The notes beneath the pieces were generated by a model that saw only the letters and a program-made list of their open reading frames with translations, ran no database searches and was not told the origin of the DNA. This document shows positions 36,118-47,359 of a stretch of 64,000 nucleotides of DNA, piece after piece. The first letter of the stretch is position 1; each line of letters opens with the position of its first letter. The stretch is taken from NCBI GenBank assembly GCA_036346405.1, contig CM070562.1, forward strand, positions 72,683,482 through 72,747,481. Reading direction: 5' to 3'. The stretch comes from Phyllostachys edulis (Eukaryota > Streptophyta > Magnoliopsida > Poales > Poaceae). The position numbers were made by a program, and so were the translations under genes.

Positions 36118-38023
36118 AAATAGCGAGCACGGCGTGCTTCGTGATTGTTAGTAAGAATGAAGTCCCAATCTACGAGGCTGAAGTTGGATCTGCTCCAAAA
36201 GTATGGTTCTTTCAATACATTCCCTCTAGTAATTTATGTCATGCTCCACCTGATTACATTCGTGGTATTTTATCTGTGTCAATGTATTACAGTGAGGCTT
36301 TGTTGTTGTCTGTAACACACTCCAAGCGTCAGTGTGGTGCTTAAAAGCTTACATGTGTCATGTGTGGTTTTGTTCCTCTATGCGTTACTGTTGATGGAAT
36401 GCATGTTATTTCGAATTTAGAAGCAGAGAACGTACACATATATGTGTACACTGTATGTCAATGGTATGCTACTGTTATACTAGTTTTTGCTGACTTATTT
36501 TGCCTCTTATTATATGGAATCTTAGCTGTTGATTCAATTTTGAGCAAGAGTAACTTGTTCTAATGAACTTAAACATCATATGTATCAGTAGAATTAATTC
36601 TTAGGCAAACCATATGTTGGAAACATGGAATTTCTATCAGTCATTTTTTCTTAAAGAGGCATGGCTATGGTGAGAAACTGGGGATGCATGGACCAGTTCT
36701 TGTATATGCTGTCTGAGGCATGCCTACATTGCATTTACATTTCCTTGCAGTGTGTCCTATTATAATTTGTGTAGGAAACTTGCTTTTTCAATATGTCCCT
36801 TCAATTTACAAGTTTACTTCCTCTCGCAGAAAGAAGATCAAGCTTATCAGCATCAGTTCATTTTACGTGCTGCATTAGATGTTGTGTTGTTCAGGACCTT
36901 GCATGGCATACAAGTGCAATGTGAATGGTTTTTGGCCTGTCATTTCCCTGTTGGGTGCAGCCAAGGATATATTGTAGTTTATCTTCTATTTCTTGTTGTT
37001 TTTGGCTTCACATAACCCATTCACCATTTTCTGCTTTTTTTCAGGTTTCTGAAGTCAGTAGATAGATTCAATGATCTGGTGGTGTCTGTTTATGTAGCTG
37101 CTGGTCATATCCTTTAAATACTAACGTATGGTATCTTTACTAGAGACCTTGTGAATCAATCTTGGGAGAACAACAAACTAGAATTCAAGAAGTTAGATAG
37201 TGATGTCTCTATCTGCACTGTTTTGATAAGAATTGTCATTCTTTCCTGTCTGCGAATGACTTAGAGTCTGTGCTACAACAGGGAAATTTTGTTTCTCATG
37301 CTTGTCTTTATTTCCTGTGAGGCTCATAACTCGTAACCATGATTGGCCATGCTATCTTTCCTTCAATTCTTCCATCATGGAAGTTGATTGTTTTCTTAAC
37401 GGTAAGTTTGGCACATACTAGATTTATGCTGCTTCATGATTTGCGGAGCGAGGATGGAATAAAAAGCTTCTTTCGGGAGGTTCACGAACTTTACATCAAG
37501 GTAAACAACTATTAGCCAGTTATTTACAGTGAGAAAACTACATTAATTTATTTAGATTGCTAGATGCTAAAGTAAGTCCACATTCAAATGCTAACTCTAA
37601 AAAGATGTGGTATATTCCTTATGTTTTCTATCCATATCTTATCTATTTTGCAGTTGGATAAATTTCTCCAATAGTTTCTTCTATCTTATGTTTATTTATT
37701 TATAACATTTTTCTTCCATCAAAGGGATGGAACTAACTGGTCCTCTACTTGATATGGGCTCCTAACTGTTTGTGTTGACTACTCGATTCTTTATCCCATA
37801 GCTCGCAAAAGGAGATGCGGGCTGTATATATCGTGAAATTTGCCTGCTATGTCGTTTGATAATTTGCTCATGCAATCCAGCATTCTTCTTGCTTGTGCTA
37901 TAATGGAGTTCTCTTTGCGTATGCTTTGCTGTGCAGATATTCCTCAATCCACTCTGTTTACCTGGTTCTCGCATCGCATCCTCTCATTTTGATACCAAGG
38001 TCAGGGTTCTTGCAAGGAAATAG
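36118..38023 (+). pseudogene. TRAPPC2: TRAPPC2 / sedlin (TRS20) homologue, five coding exons, disrupted
   Basis: Encodes a small subunit of the TRAPP tethering complex, which acts at ER-Golgi membranes. Exons: 36118-36200 ('ASTACFVIVSKNEVPIYEAE'), 36830-36920 ('KEDQAYQHQFILRAALDVV'), 37045-37106 ('FLKSVDRFNDLVVSVYVAAG'), 37415-37500 ('LHDLRSEDGIKSFFREVHEL') and 37937-38023 ('IFLNPLCLPGSRIASSHFDT'). The total of ~135 codons equals the plant family length, and exon phases match throughout. Defects: the initiator is ATA (36120-36122); GTTGT is duplicated in exon 2 (about 36887-36896), shifting the frame; a TAG replaces the penultimate codon, removing the last two residues. Exons 3-5 are otherwise intact. 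A pseudogene or a rapidly decaying allele is likely; sequencing error is an alternative. The identification of the family is firm. Confidence 0.9.
37107..37414 (+). other. U12-type AT-AC intron of TRAPPC2
   Basis: The intron begins exactly ATATCCTTT, the U12-type 5' splice site, and ends AC ('tttggcac'). A near-consensus branch site 'ttcttaac' (37393-37400) has its A about 15 nt before the 3' end. Reading GGTC|AT ACT AGA restores the conserved G-H-T-R. The other introns of the gene are GT-AG. Such introns are spliced by the minor spliceosome. From general knowledge, TRAPPC2 is a minor-intron gene in animals too; I did not check this here. Confidence 0.87.
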
Positions 38024-38088
38024 CTGTAGGTACAGCACACACTCAGGTGGACAACTCTGTAAGCTCCACAGCCCCAGATGTTGTAATG
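38024..38088 (+). other. TRAPPC2 3' UTR remnant and LTR target site
   Basis: Sixty-five bases from the stop codon to the LTR nest. The last five, TAATG (38084-38088), recur at 44715-44719 after the nest, so the original 3' UTR continues there ('acacttttgttttctgc'). No poly(A) signal is seen before the insertion. Confidence 0.7.
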
Positions 38089-38639
38089 TGTCGGACTCGG
38101 ATTCCGAGAATCCAAATCCCCTATGGAAAACACTGTGCTATTCTCTGGATCAGTAGATAGCACTCACAGGCACATTGCTGAATCAATCATACATGGCGTG
38201 AACTAAAACAAAGATAATACAAATATCAGAGTGACATAGACCACGTCGGATCGAGTTTTACAGGGAGGGCCGAACAGGCCAAATGAATTACATTACATGA
38301 AAGCAATGTAGACTATAGCGGAAGCAAAAGGGGTAGAGCTCATCTCTTCCACAGGCAAGCGATTGGGGCAACCTGTGTACGACGGATATTAACTAAGGGG
38401 TTGGATGTAACATTCCAATTTTCTGAGCCTTTTTTAAAATTTTCAAAAAAAAAAGAATTATTTGATTTTGTTGAAGTCCTAAAGCTTAACTTGGTATTTT
38501 GGAATTTAAAAGCGTTTAAATAACTAAAACAAACTTCAACTAATCCAAGAGTTTGGTTTGTTTTGAGTTTGTTGGAGTTCTCTGGAGTTCTTTGGTGTTG
38601 AAATCCCTTTTCTCTGTTCGTTCCGTTTTCTCCTTGGCC

Positions 38640-39140
38640 CAGCCCTCCTCCCTTTGGGTTTAGATATCCCTTGTGGTTTAGACCTCCCTTTGGGTTTAGA
38701 CCCGCCTCTCGGTTTAGACCTTCCTCTCGGTTTAGACCTCCCTTGTGGTTTAGACCTTCCATTTCGTTTGGACCTCTTCTTAGGTTCAGACCTATCCTTT
38801 CGTTTGGACCTCCCCTTAGGTCCAGACATCCTTTTCGTTTGGACCTCCCCTTGGGCCCAGACCTTCCCTTCGGTCCAAACCTTCCCTTTCGTTTGGACCT
38901 CCCCCTTTGACCGCTACCTCCATCTGTGGCCGCGACCCCCCCTGACCGCGACCTCCCGCTTTGGCCGCGACCTCTCTCTGTGGCCGTGACCTCCCCCTTT
39001 GACCGCGACCTCCCACTTTGACCGCGACCTCCCTCTGTGGCCGCGACCTCCCCCCTTTGGCCGCTGCGACCTCCCTCTTTGACCGCGACCACCCCTTGGG
39101 TCACGACCTCCTCATTGGTCACGACCCCCTCTTGGGCTGC
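38640..39140. repeat. GACCTCC array in LTR U3
   Basis: Two sub-arrays. At 38650-38910 units of 15-24 bp are built on 'tttagacctcccttt' or 'cgtttggacctcccctt'; at 38905-39140 units of ~20 bp are built on 'tgaccgcgacctccctctg'. The reverse strand is open for 274 codons (38340-39164), encoding a low-complexity Gly/Arg/Lys repeat that crosses the LTR end. That is a product of the repeat, not a protein. Confidence 0.9.
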
Positions 39141-39377
39141 GACCTCCCTTTTGACTAGCCCCACCTGTCAGCTCTGTTCACTTTCTTTTTCCTCCCGTTG
39201 CATCACTGCCGACGCAAAGGTCCTTGAGCATTAAATGTTGGTGTGTCGCATTAAATGCCGTCTTTTCTACAGTACCCATTTTCCCCCTTTTGTTTCCTCC
39301 CAGACCTACTCACATCTCCTCCTTCACCTACCCTTGAACTCACGTGAGCCTCTGAGTCTCTCAGTGACTCTCCCAGG

Positions 39378-39386
39378 CTATAAAAG
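39378..39386 (+). promoter_or_regulatory. TATA box of the 38406-41348 LTR
   Basis: 'ctataaaag' within the palindrome aggctataaaagcct, 0.97 kb into the LTR and directly downstream of the GACCTCC array. Likely the LTR promoter. Confidence 0.6.
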
Positions 39387-39494
39387 CCTGAGCAGTCCTC
39401 TTTCATCTCCTTTAGCCTCACTCAACTCTCTTGCTCTCAGCCAGCTTCACCTTGCTTGAAGTTTCGTCATCGTCCGCTGGAGCATGCGCCGTCG

Positions 39495-39560
39495 CATCCT
39501 CCTCAGGACCTCCTCCTTGGAACCTCCTCAGGACCTCCCTCGACCTCAATTGGACCTCCT
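39495..39560. repeat. GACCTCC island downstream of the TATA box
   Basis: 'caggacctcctccttgg', 'caggacctccctcgacctc' and 'ggacctcctccc' lie together in the probable leader of the LTR transcript, about 120-180 bp after the TATA box. Confidence 0.6.
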
Positions 39561-41039
39561 CCCGAAAGCCCGTTCCTATTTCATCTATTTCAGTGCCTTT
39601 TCTTTTGGTTCTAGTTTGGTAGTTTTGGCTTTTGTTTGAATTCGTTATATTTATTTGGTTCTTTTCGCAAGTGTAAATTCCAGCGTCTCTGAGGATTTCT
39701 TGGACCCGGCGACCTTTACCAAAGCATCTCAGCTCTTCAGCGAAGGCAAGTCGTAGACCTTTGATCATATCGAACCCAGTTTGCAAAATTACTTTGTTTT
39801 ATACCAACATGCATGGCTATTTGTAAAAAAAAATGGTTTTGGGAAAATAGTTACATACCTACTCGACAGTATGACTCGTTGAATAATTGTACTCGACATG
39901 TTGACATATACCCTTTGGACACCATAGGTTAGGTAATCTTAGTTAGACATCTTTGAGATACCAACATGGGTGCGTATATTGCTTAGCCCTACTCTTAGTT
40001 GTGACGTCTCTCGATCACATGATTCAATGATGATAAACTTGACCAAATGACATGGAATTATGGTGCGATACCACTGATGTGCAACTGTGGTGCGAGATCA
40101 CAGTTGTGTTATTTGTGGTGTGATGCCGCTGTTAATAAAATTTGTTGTATCATGACCAGGGTGGTCATTTGGCCGAGTTGAACCCAAAAATGATTTTTGC
40201 TCGGGCGAGTGGTCGGTGGCAAAGGCGGAATGCGCGAGGCGCTGAGGTGCGCGAGGCACATGAGAATGCGGAAAGCCTCGCCTGAGTAACAACTAAGGAC
40301 TTAACCTTGTAAGCCATTGATTCGGGTCATACCGTGTAACCACATGTCCAGAATAGGGTGGACCTGGCCAACTAATTATCGATGTTTTGATTTGGTTATG
40401 TTGTGGTTGTTGAATTGACGCAAGAGGGGGCTAGGAATGGCGAAACCTTAGCGGGCAGAACTGAGTAAAAAACAGAGCTGTGTAAAGGCCTTATCACATG
40501 CTCTAGACTGCTTACCAAAGGTAGTGAGCAGGGGCATCGACGGGTGCCCGATCAACTAGAGAAGTCGTGTCTTGTGGGTAAAGTTGTACGACCTCTGCAG
40601 AGTGTAAATCTATTCGAATAGCCATATCCCCGGTTATGGACATGCCTGGTGATTTCACACAAGGGGTAGACTTTCTCAAAACTTGTTGGTCTTGGTTAGT
40701 TCTGAGTGGTCTGGGCAGTGACCAGGGTGGTCACAAGTGGTCCAGAAAGTGATCAGGGTGATCACGAGTCATTTCAAAAGAACCTTGATTACTAATGTAA
40801 TAATCTTTCAATTTGTGCTTTGCAATCTACTTACTATATTTCCATTCAATATAGCTTTTTGCAAAGTGCTTTGCAATCTACTTACTGTATTTCCATTCAA
40901 TATGGCTTTCTGCAAAGTAACCATAAAGACCTCCTTGTCAAGCCTTGTATGAATACTATTTGCATACTTTTCCCTACGGCTTGCTGAGTACATTCAAAGT
41001 ACTCATGGCTTTATGCCCTCTGGTTAATCAGCAGCTGAA

Positions 41040-41095
41040 GACTACCTAGAGACCTCTGACCTCTTCGAAGAGGAGGTCTTCGAAGACCAGGCGAG
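41040..41095. repeat. Palindromic GAGGTC/GACCTC island in U5
   Basis: 'gagacctctgacctcttcgaagaggaggtcttcg' can fold with the centre at 'ttcgaa'. It stands about 250-310 bp from the LTR 3' end, like the larger palindromic island of the LTR at 16832-20952. Confidence 0.65.
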
Positions 41096-43950
41096 CTAGG
41101 GGACGTCCACCACTCGATTGCCTGTGGGCATGTCAGGCGGTTTCCACATGTGTTTTGTGTTCCGCTGTGTTGTAGCCCTGTGCGGCAGACCTTTGTAACA
41201 ACCTTGACCATAAGGTCTTTTGTTGTTATTATTGTTAATTTGTCTGCTTCATCTTTAATTTGTTATATGGCTGTGATCTCATCGTGTCGGAACCGTGCGG
41301 TCCAGAATGCACAGTGGGCCCCGGGGGTTGCTTACCCGGGGTGTGACATTGGATAATATCGGTTGTACGCAAGTACCGAACAAGTCCACTTAGATTAAGG
41401 CAAGACCTAGACTACAAAATCTAGACTACTCTTCATCGTTTCCTTGTCCGTCGACTTCTGGGCCTTCAAAGTATGCGTAGTCTCCTTGGTCCACATTATC
41501 TGAAGGGTTTGGGGAAGAGCGAGAATGAGCGCAACTTCCGTACTCGTGAGCCAATACACACAATGCAATAATATATATGCAAGGCTAAACAAGGATGGTT
41601 CGGGTTCTTTTATTTGCTAAAGCAACATTTTCAATTATCATAATTACAAATTCCTATCACTTAGCATTTTAACCAAAATACATTTTATTAAAGAGAGTAA
41701 TGTGCAATAATTGTAACAGCAGAGGCTATCTCCACCTTATGCTTAATTTGATTAGAGCTGTCTCCATTTATTACCACCACTGAGCTCGAAGGCTCAGGAA
41801 AAATATAATCTCAGGGTTAGGTGAGGCTACATCATTTTTCATACCACTCACAAGGTTTTTGAAATAGAACAAACTTTAGCAAATCCCTATGTCCGCCTTT
41901 GACCGTAGGCACGGCTGTTTAAACAGTTTAGACTCTGCAGAGATTGTACACTGTACCCACAAGAGATAATCATACTCGTTACCCCCCACATGATTCCATA
42001 GTCATGTAGTTGAGCGATTGTCACAGTAACCTTTCAAATTACCTCGCCCCTTCCGTCATTTCACCCATATGGGGTTGCGCCCATACGTTGTACGGGATGT
42101 TTACCTCCGCGACAGGAGTAGTTGGACTACACCTCGGCGACAGGCAACTTCACCTTGTATCGGTGTCCCATTCAAGCCAGGCGTAGCCAGCGCTTGCATG
42201 TTCCTATTATCCGTCCAGCGAGATGACATCCAAGGTTTAATAAATTTACTAAGCCAAGTTGTAGCTTGCAGACTTGTGGTTGTACTTGTTTTACATGGGA
42301 TGTCATGACAAGATTAGGTCCTTAATTCATCCGAGCAGTTCATACCGCATACCAATCACTCTCGTGCTCCGTTAGCACCCACTACCATTCCATCTGTCCA
42401 GATGTGGTAATAGCAAGTTATTAGGGTTTTGAGGAGTAAAACCAAATTATCTCATTCACTTCAGTCATGGCCCTCCAATGACTACCCAAAACTATTTCAT
42501 GTTTGAAGAGATGATGATTGGGATATTTAATACCCCGGTACTTAAGCAAGTCTAGCATGTCGCTTGAGTACAAACTATACTAGTATTTACCACATAGTTA
42601 CTAGGGTGGCATGAAATAATAGATTCAATTATCAATGGATGGTATAATAATTAATTAATCATCAAATGGGTATTTAACTACCTTAAGCTTTAACATACAT
42701 TTGATTAAAGAATTAAAGCAAGCAATTTTGGTAATTTAAATAAATATAATTTACATAAAATGTAGGCTTAAAATGATCAAAGTATCGACTCGCCTTGGTT
42801 GTAGGCAAGAGAGTCTTGATATTCCTGTGCATAATTCGAATCCTATTCGGACGAACGTACCGGAAAAAGGCACAAACGAGCAAAGAGAGCAAATAAATAC
42901 ACAGGAATAAACAAATGAACTCCAAATTAAACAAGACTTATGCCATTAGCAAGATCTTGAATTTACAAAATTTTAGAAACAAATTTCATATTTTTTGGAG
43001 TTACGACGAGGGAGAACGGAGCTTCTGAAGTTTGAATTGGAATTAAATCGGAAAATTGAAAAGGGAGGAGAGAGAATTGGCCTACTGACATGTGGGGGCC
43101 TAGTGAACAGTGTCGGGTTCACATGTACAGTGCGTGGACCGGAGGCCAACACGTACTGTACATGGTCCACGGGTCTATTGGTCCACGGGAACCGTAACGC
43201 GGTGGGGCCCACTTGTCGGTCACAGAGAGGGGTTAGGGTTTAAACCAAACCGACCGTTACTGTGCTGCAGGCCCGCGTGGCAGTGAGTCCAAAGGGGTGT
43301 TAGGCCGACAGTTGAAAGGGGCAAACGATTGCTTTAGGTTTCAATTAAAGCTGCTAATCGCCGCTTAGCCCTAATCCCAACCGGGATTTGGTCATTATGG
43401 GGCTACAGGCCCTGTCCGAACGGGCCAGCACAGGGAGCTTCATGGGCGCTGGCCGCCAGAGCTTGCCGCCGGCGAGGGCGGGCACGGCGGCGGCGATCAA
43501 GTACTGAAACAGGGAGGCCTCGGCGAGGGAAAGCCGATGGTGTCGGTGCGGCGGCGCCGTGGAGTTGAGCGGCGGCGGCGGCACGACTGCGGCAGAGGAA
43601 GAACTCCGGTGGTGCCCTGAGCCGCGGGAGGTTAGCACGGGGAAGGGCTCGGGGAGGCGAACCTACCGGGTCAACAATGGGGGCCGGAGGGGGATGGTGG
43701 CCGGAGAATGGTGGTGATGAAGCGGGCGGCCGGAGTTGGAGGAGGAGGCTAAATCCGGCGGCGGCGGTGGACAATGTCCAAGGGGACTTGGGGGGGGGGG
43801 GAATGGTCGGGGGCGTGAGGTGACAGGGGTGGCGGCGCGGTGGTGGTGCCGGAGGAGTTGGTCGACGGCGGAGGCGGCCACGGAGAAAAGGGCGGCGGTT
43901 TTTGTAACTTACGGATGAGAAGTGAGGCGACGGAGAACAAGGGCACAAGG

Positions 43951-43960
43951 GCTTTTATAG
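43951..43960 (-). promoter_or_regulatory. TATA box of the 38089-44714 LTR
   Basis: 'gcttttatag' is ctataaaagc in the LTR's sense orientation, about 0.75 kb from its start at 44714. It resembles the box of the 38406 LTR. Confidence 0.55.
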
Positions 43961-44714
43961 TTGCACATGAGGAGCCGTTGGACTCTAGTGGCGTGGCCAG
44001 GGCGCCAGCGTAGTCCCGAGGGCATATAGCGTGGGCGACTCTGCGACGGAGGCGACAAGGCGAGAGCCGGTGGGAAGGGGAGATGATGACGAGGCGGCGA
44101 CTTGGGGAGCGAGGCTGGCGAGGGCCATCTGGCTAGGCAGCGTCTTGGCCGGAAGATCTTGAGCGCGCACACTTCGGACCGAAGCTCGAGTGGCATGGCG
44201 TCCACAGACTAGACAAGGTGAGGAGGAGGTCGCCGAAGTCGCAGGCGGTCAAGGGAGTGGGTGCAGCGCAGAGAGCAGGCGGGCACGAGGCGGCGCAGAG
44301 GGCAGGCGTGGGCGCTCGTGGTGGCAGGCGCACGGGCGTGACGCGAGAGAGAAGAAAAGGACTCGTGCGTCTCCGACTGGGAAGAAGATAGGGAGGGAGC
44401 CGGGCCAGGCTGCGCCAAAGGAAGGAAAAAGGCCAGGGGCGCTGGGCCGGGGACGCTGGGCCAGGAGGCCAAGAAAGAAAAAGGGCCGGCCCAAGAAGAA
44501 AATAGGAAAGGCCAAATTGAGAAAAGGCCCAAAATCCGAAAAGATGAATTCAAACTGAATTTTGAATTCAGAAAGTTGATGAAAGGTTTGAAACACAAAC
44601 CCGAGCTTAGAGGAAGCTAAAGGATTTTGAGAAAATACTATAGTTTGAAATAGAGTTTGAAAATCTAAGAATCGAAATAAATACTATTCACCGTTTGAAA
44701 ACAGGAATGTTGCA

Positions 44715-46214
44715 TAATGACACTTTTGTTTTCTGCTTTAGTTCTTCCCACCCTTCCCAGATCCTGAAATGGGCTGCTATCATGTACCAAAAATGCTGCT
44801 CAAACCATATCTTTGTTTGTTTACTTCTGATATCTTTCCCTTAGCTTATTGTATTGTACACCGCAAATTTACTGAGGTATCTTATCTCCCTATCGAAATT
44901 TCAGCTTTCTGTTCACCTCCTTATTTGTGACCTGCACTGTTGCAAAGATAGTGCTCTTCTCACTCCTGTGAACCTTGCCCTGTACGTTGCGCATCAGTAC
45001 TGTACCATGATATATCTGTAGTTATGCAGTATTCATCACGAGCTGCATGAAGTATGAGCCATGTAGCAGCAAAAATATCACCGGACACTGCGACTACAGA
45101 TATCATGGTACTGTTACTTTCTACAATGGATCTGGCCCTGTTGCTTCCTACGAATGGATCTGGTACTGTTGCTTTCTATGAATGGATCTTTTCACGGCAG
45201 ATAAGAATCGATTTATAATTGGAATTCGTTTATAATTACGTGGATGGAATGTAGGCCATTTTATGACAAGTCACACCATCATCCAGCTGTTCTCATAAAC
45301 TAAACTCTTGTGTTTTTCCTAGCTCACTACTCATCAATCATCGGCGCTCGACAGCTGAGGCGTGCAGCAGTAGCAGTAATGCGTTATCGAGCTGTCCTTG
45401 CAAGCCGATTTTTCTGAATCTGTAGGTAGCTAGTGCGTCAAATCAGAAGCAAATCCGGGAGGAGATTTCCGGGGAGATTTGCTGAAGCACACACATCACG
45501 TTCCAGATCCGGCAGAATTCGACGGGTCTGCAGCGAGTATCATTCTGCATCAATCCCCACCTCACACGCCACTATTAGTTAACTCCTCTGCCAATAAAAC
45601 CTAGGAGCAAGCAAAAGGTTCAGATTCAGTTCAGCCAGTGGTGGCCTTATCGCCATCCTGAGATGTAAACGTGACCTTTTGCACTGCTAGAATCAGGCCT
45701 GAATCCGATGTGATTACGGTTCAGGATGGGGAGCTAGGGGAAGAAAAGGGGCTAAAAAAGGAGCACAGCTCTGCTGATTTACGATCAGATGACGGATGAC
45801 AAAACATGGGGTCACAAAGGCGTCGATTACAATCACAGTGCGATCACGAAGCTTGGGACGTTATGGGCATTCTCACCTTTTACTGTTCCGGGATCGTTAT
45901 CTCGCCCGATAAGTACGGGCACTATCTCGCCAATGGAAGGATTAGATTAGCAGGTCACATCAGAGATTTAATAACAGCAAGGACTAGATTAGCACAGACG
46001 ATTTCTTTAAGCAATTTTGAGGGTCCGTTTGTAACACGTGATACCTTTTTATATTGAAAAAAAAGAGGTTTTCCTTAATAGGCGTCTGGAAAATAAAGAA
46101 CATATAAAGAATGACTTCATATCCTGCAAATCTCACGAGAGCATAAACAATTCGGGGAAGTATATACAGTGCTAACGTCGGAGTTCACGCGTTGTGTTAG
46201 CACTTAGATAACTA
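44715..46214. other. TRAPPC2 3' flank and intergenic sequence
   Basis: Continues the TRAPPC2 3' UTR after the insertion (TAATG copy at 44715-44719). Around 45060-45190 there is an imperfect repeat of 'ctatgaatggatctgg(t)actgttgc' type. No conserved coding segment is seen on either strand; an 83-codon frame (45806-46057) has no recognisable features. Confidence 0.5.
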
Positions 46215-46459
46215 CTCTATCTAGTCACAAAAGAATCGTTTTAGAGTATGTGAAGTCAAACTTTGGTCATCGATATCTTTTTTAATATTTAGACTGGGCA
46301 AGTAAAAATAATATGCATAGATTTGTCTCAAAAAGAACTTTCACAATATTACAATTTTATTGTGTTCTATAAATCTATTTCAATATATTTCATTGGTCAA
46401 AATTGCATTTTGAGAACAGTATGATGTCGAAAACGGCATTCTTTTGTGACCGGAAGGAG
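46215..46459. mobile_element. Stowaway-type MITE (245 bp)
   Basis: Terminal inverted repeats 'ctctatctagtcacaaaag' and (complement of the right end) 'ctccttccggtcacaaaag', matching at most positions, flanked by TA (46213-46214, 46460-46461). AT-rich interior, no ORF. Typical of the Tc1/mariner-derived Stowaway group. Confidence 0.87.
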
Positions 46460-46599
46460 TAGACGAGACGAGGGTTAGCACTGGATTCTTCCCCGAACAT
46501 TAGCTCATACCTAATGAAACGAAACAATTATCCTTTTCTATAATTGCAATTAACAACTAACTAGTAGGTTAGCACAGTTAGATATCAGTGGTAATTACA

Positions 46600-47359
46600 G
46601 CTTAGCTAGTCCAACAATTTCTATGACTATGAGAAAGGGTAAACCGAATCACTCTGGATACAACCGCCATGGATGCGATCACATAGAAGCTAAACTCATG
46701 GGGGAATACACATTGAAATTAGCTTATAAACTACAATTCATTGGTTCAACAACAACCGACTACAAAAAGTTAATCTGGAGAACTTCGGCACCCCCAAAAT
46801 GCAAGCAGTTCTTGTGGGTCACCATCCAAAACAGACTATGGATATCTGACAGACTGCAAGCACGGGGTTAGCCAAATTAAGGCACATGCCCACTTTGCAG
46901 ACAAGCCACCGAAACGGTCTTGCATCTCCTGTCGGAGTGTAGGTACTCCCAACGAGTTTGGAGCTTCACGGTAGAATGCTGGGTTGTGCTCTGCTCAAGC
47001 CGTCACATTGGAACCCGAGCCACAACATCGGAGACTGGTGGTAAAAAAACTTATAAATTGGGTCATCTGCCAGCAAGGGTGATGGCCACGGTGGTCACTC
47101 TAATCACCTATGAGATCTGAAAGGAACACAATACCAGAACTTTCAACAGGAGGTACTCCTCGCCTATAGAGCTGTTTGCAAAGATCAGGGAAGAAGGAAG
47201 AGCTTAGACCCTCGCGGGGGGAAATGCTTGGAGCATATAATGCATGTGTAATTAAACTTTAGACCTTCGGGTCTGTTGTCTTTGTGTCCTGTTTCTGCTT
47301 TATTAATATAATAGGCAGTCTTTGTACCTGTTTCTTCGATTCTTCAAAAAAAAAAAAAA
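46600..47359 (+). mobile_element. LINE (non-LTR retrotransposon) 3' fragment with poly(A)
   Basis: Encodes the zf-RVT region found after the reverse transcriptase of plant LINEs: 'LIWRTSAPPKCKQFLWVTIQ', 'NRLWISDRLQARG', then after two stops in the same frame 'CPLCRQATETVLHLLSEC'. It ends with a 14-A tract (47346-47359). The 5' end is truncated, as is usual for LINEs; the start is placed roughly at 46600. It cannot encode a working protein. Confidence 0.85.

Larger units (their letters stand above)
38406..41348 (+). mobile_element. Ty3/gypsy-type solo LTR (plus strand), TSD TTGGA
   Basis: Starts 'tgtaacattcc', ends '...ggggtgtgaca', 2,943 bp, flanked by TTGGA at 38401-38405 and 41349-41353 (perfect). 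It carries, in order, a GACCTCC array (38640-39140), a TATA box (39378), a second small GACCTCC island (39495-39560), 'gacctttgatcatatcgaac' (39758), the family block (40585-40645) and a palindromic GAGGTC island (41040-41095). It is inserted in the minus-strand LTR 38089-44714. Confidence 0.93.
38089..44714 (-). mobile_element. Ty3/gypsy-type solo LTR (minus strand), TSD TAATG
   Basis: The plus-strand left end 'tgtcggactcgg' and right end 'caggaatgttgca' give sense termini TGCAACATTCC...CCGACA. TAATG at 38084-38088 and 44715-44719 is a perfect TSD. Without the nested LTR (38406-41348 and its TSD copy) it is about 3.7 kb. The family block is inverted ('ctctgcagagattgtacac', 41933) and occurs once. 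The GC-rich 43400-44560 stretch gives several 60-180 codon frames, none with a domain. It lies in the TRAPPC2 3' UTR. Confidence 0.87.

Noticed and set aside
38340..39164. Longest reading frame in the window (274 codons, minus strand), Gly/Arg/Lys-rich
   Set aside because: It runs through the GACCTCC array and crosses an LTR end. The open frame follows from the repeat unit; no start context, domain or codon pattern supports a protein.
43403..43948. 181-codon Pro/Arg-rich minus-strand frame
   Set aside because: Lies in the GC-rich leader part of a solo LTR (38089-44714) with overlapping frames in all phases.
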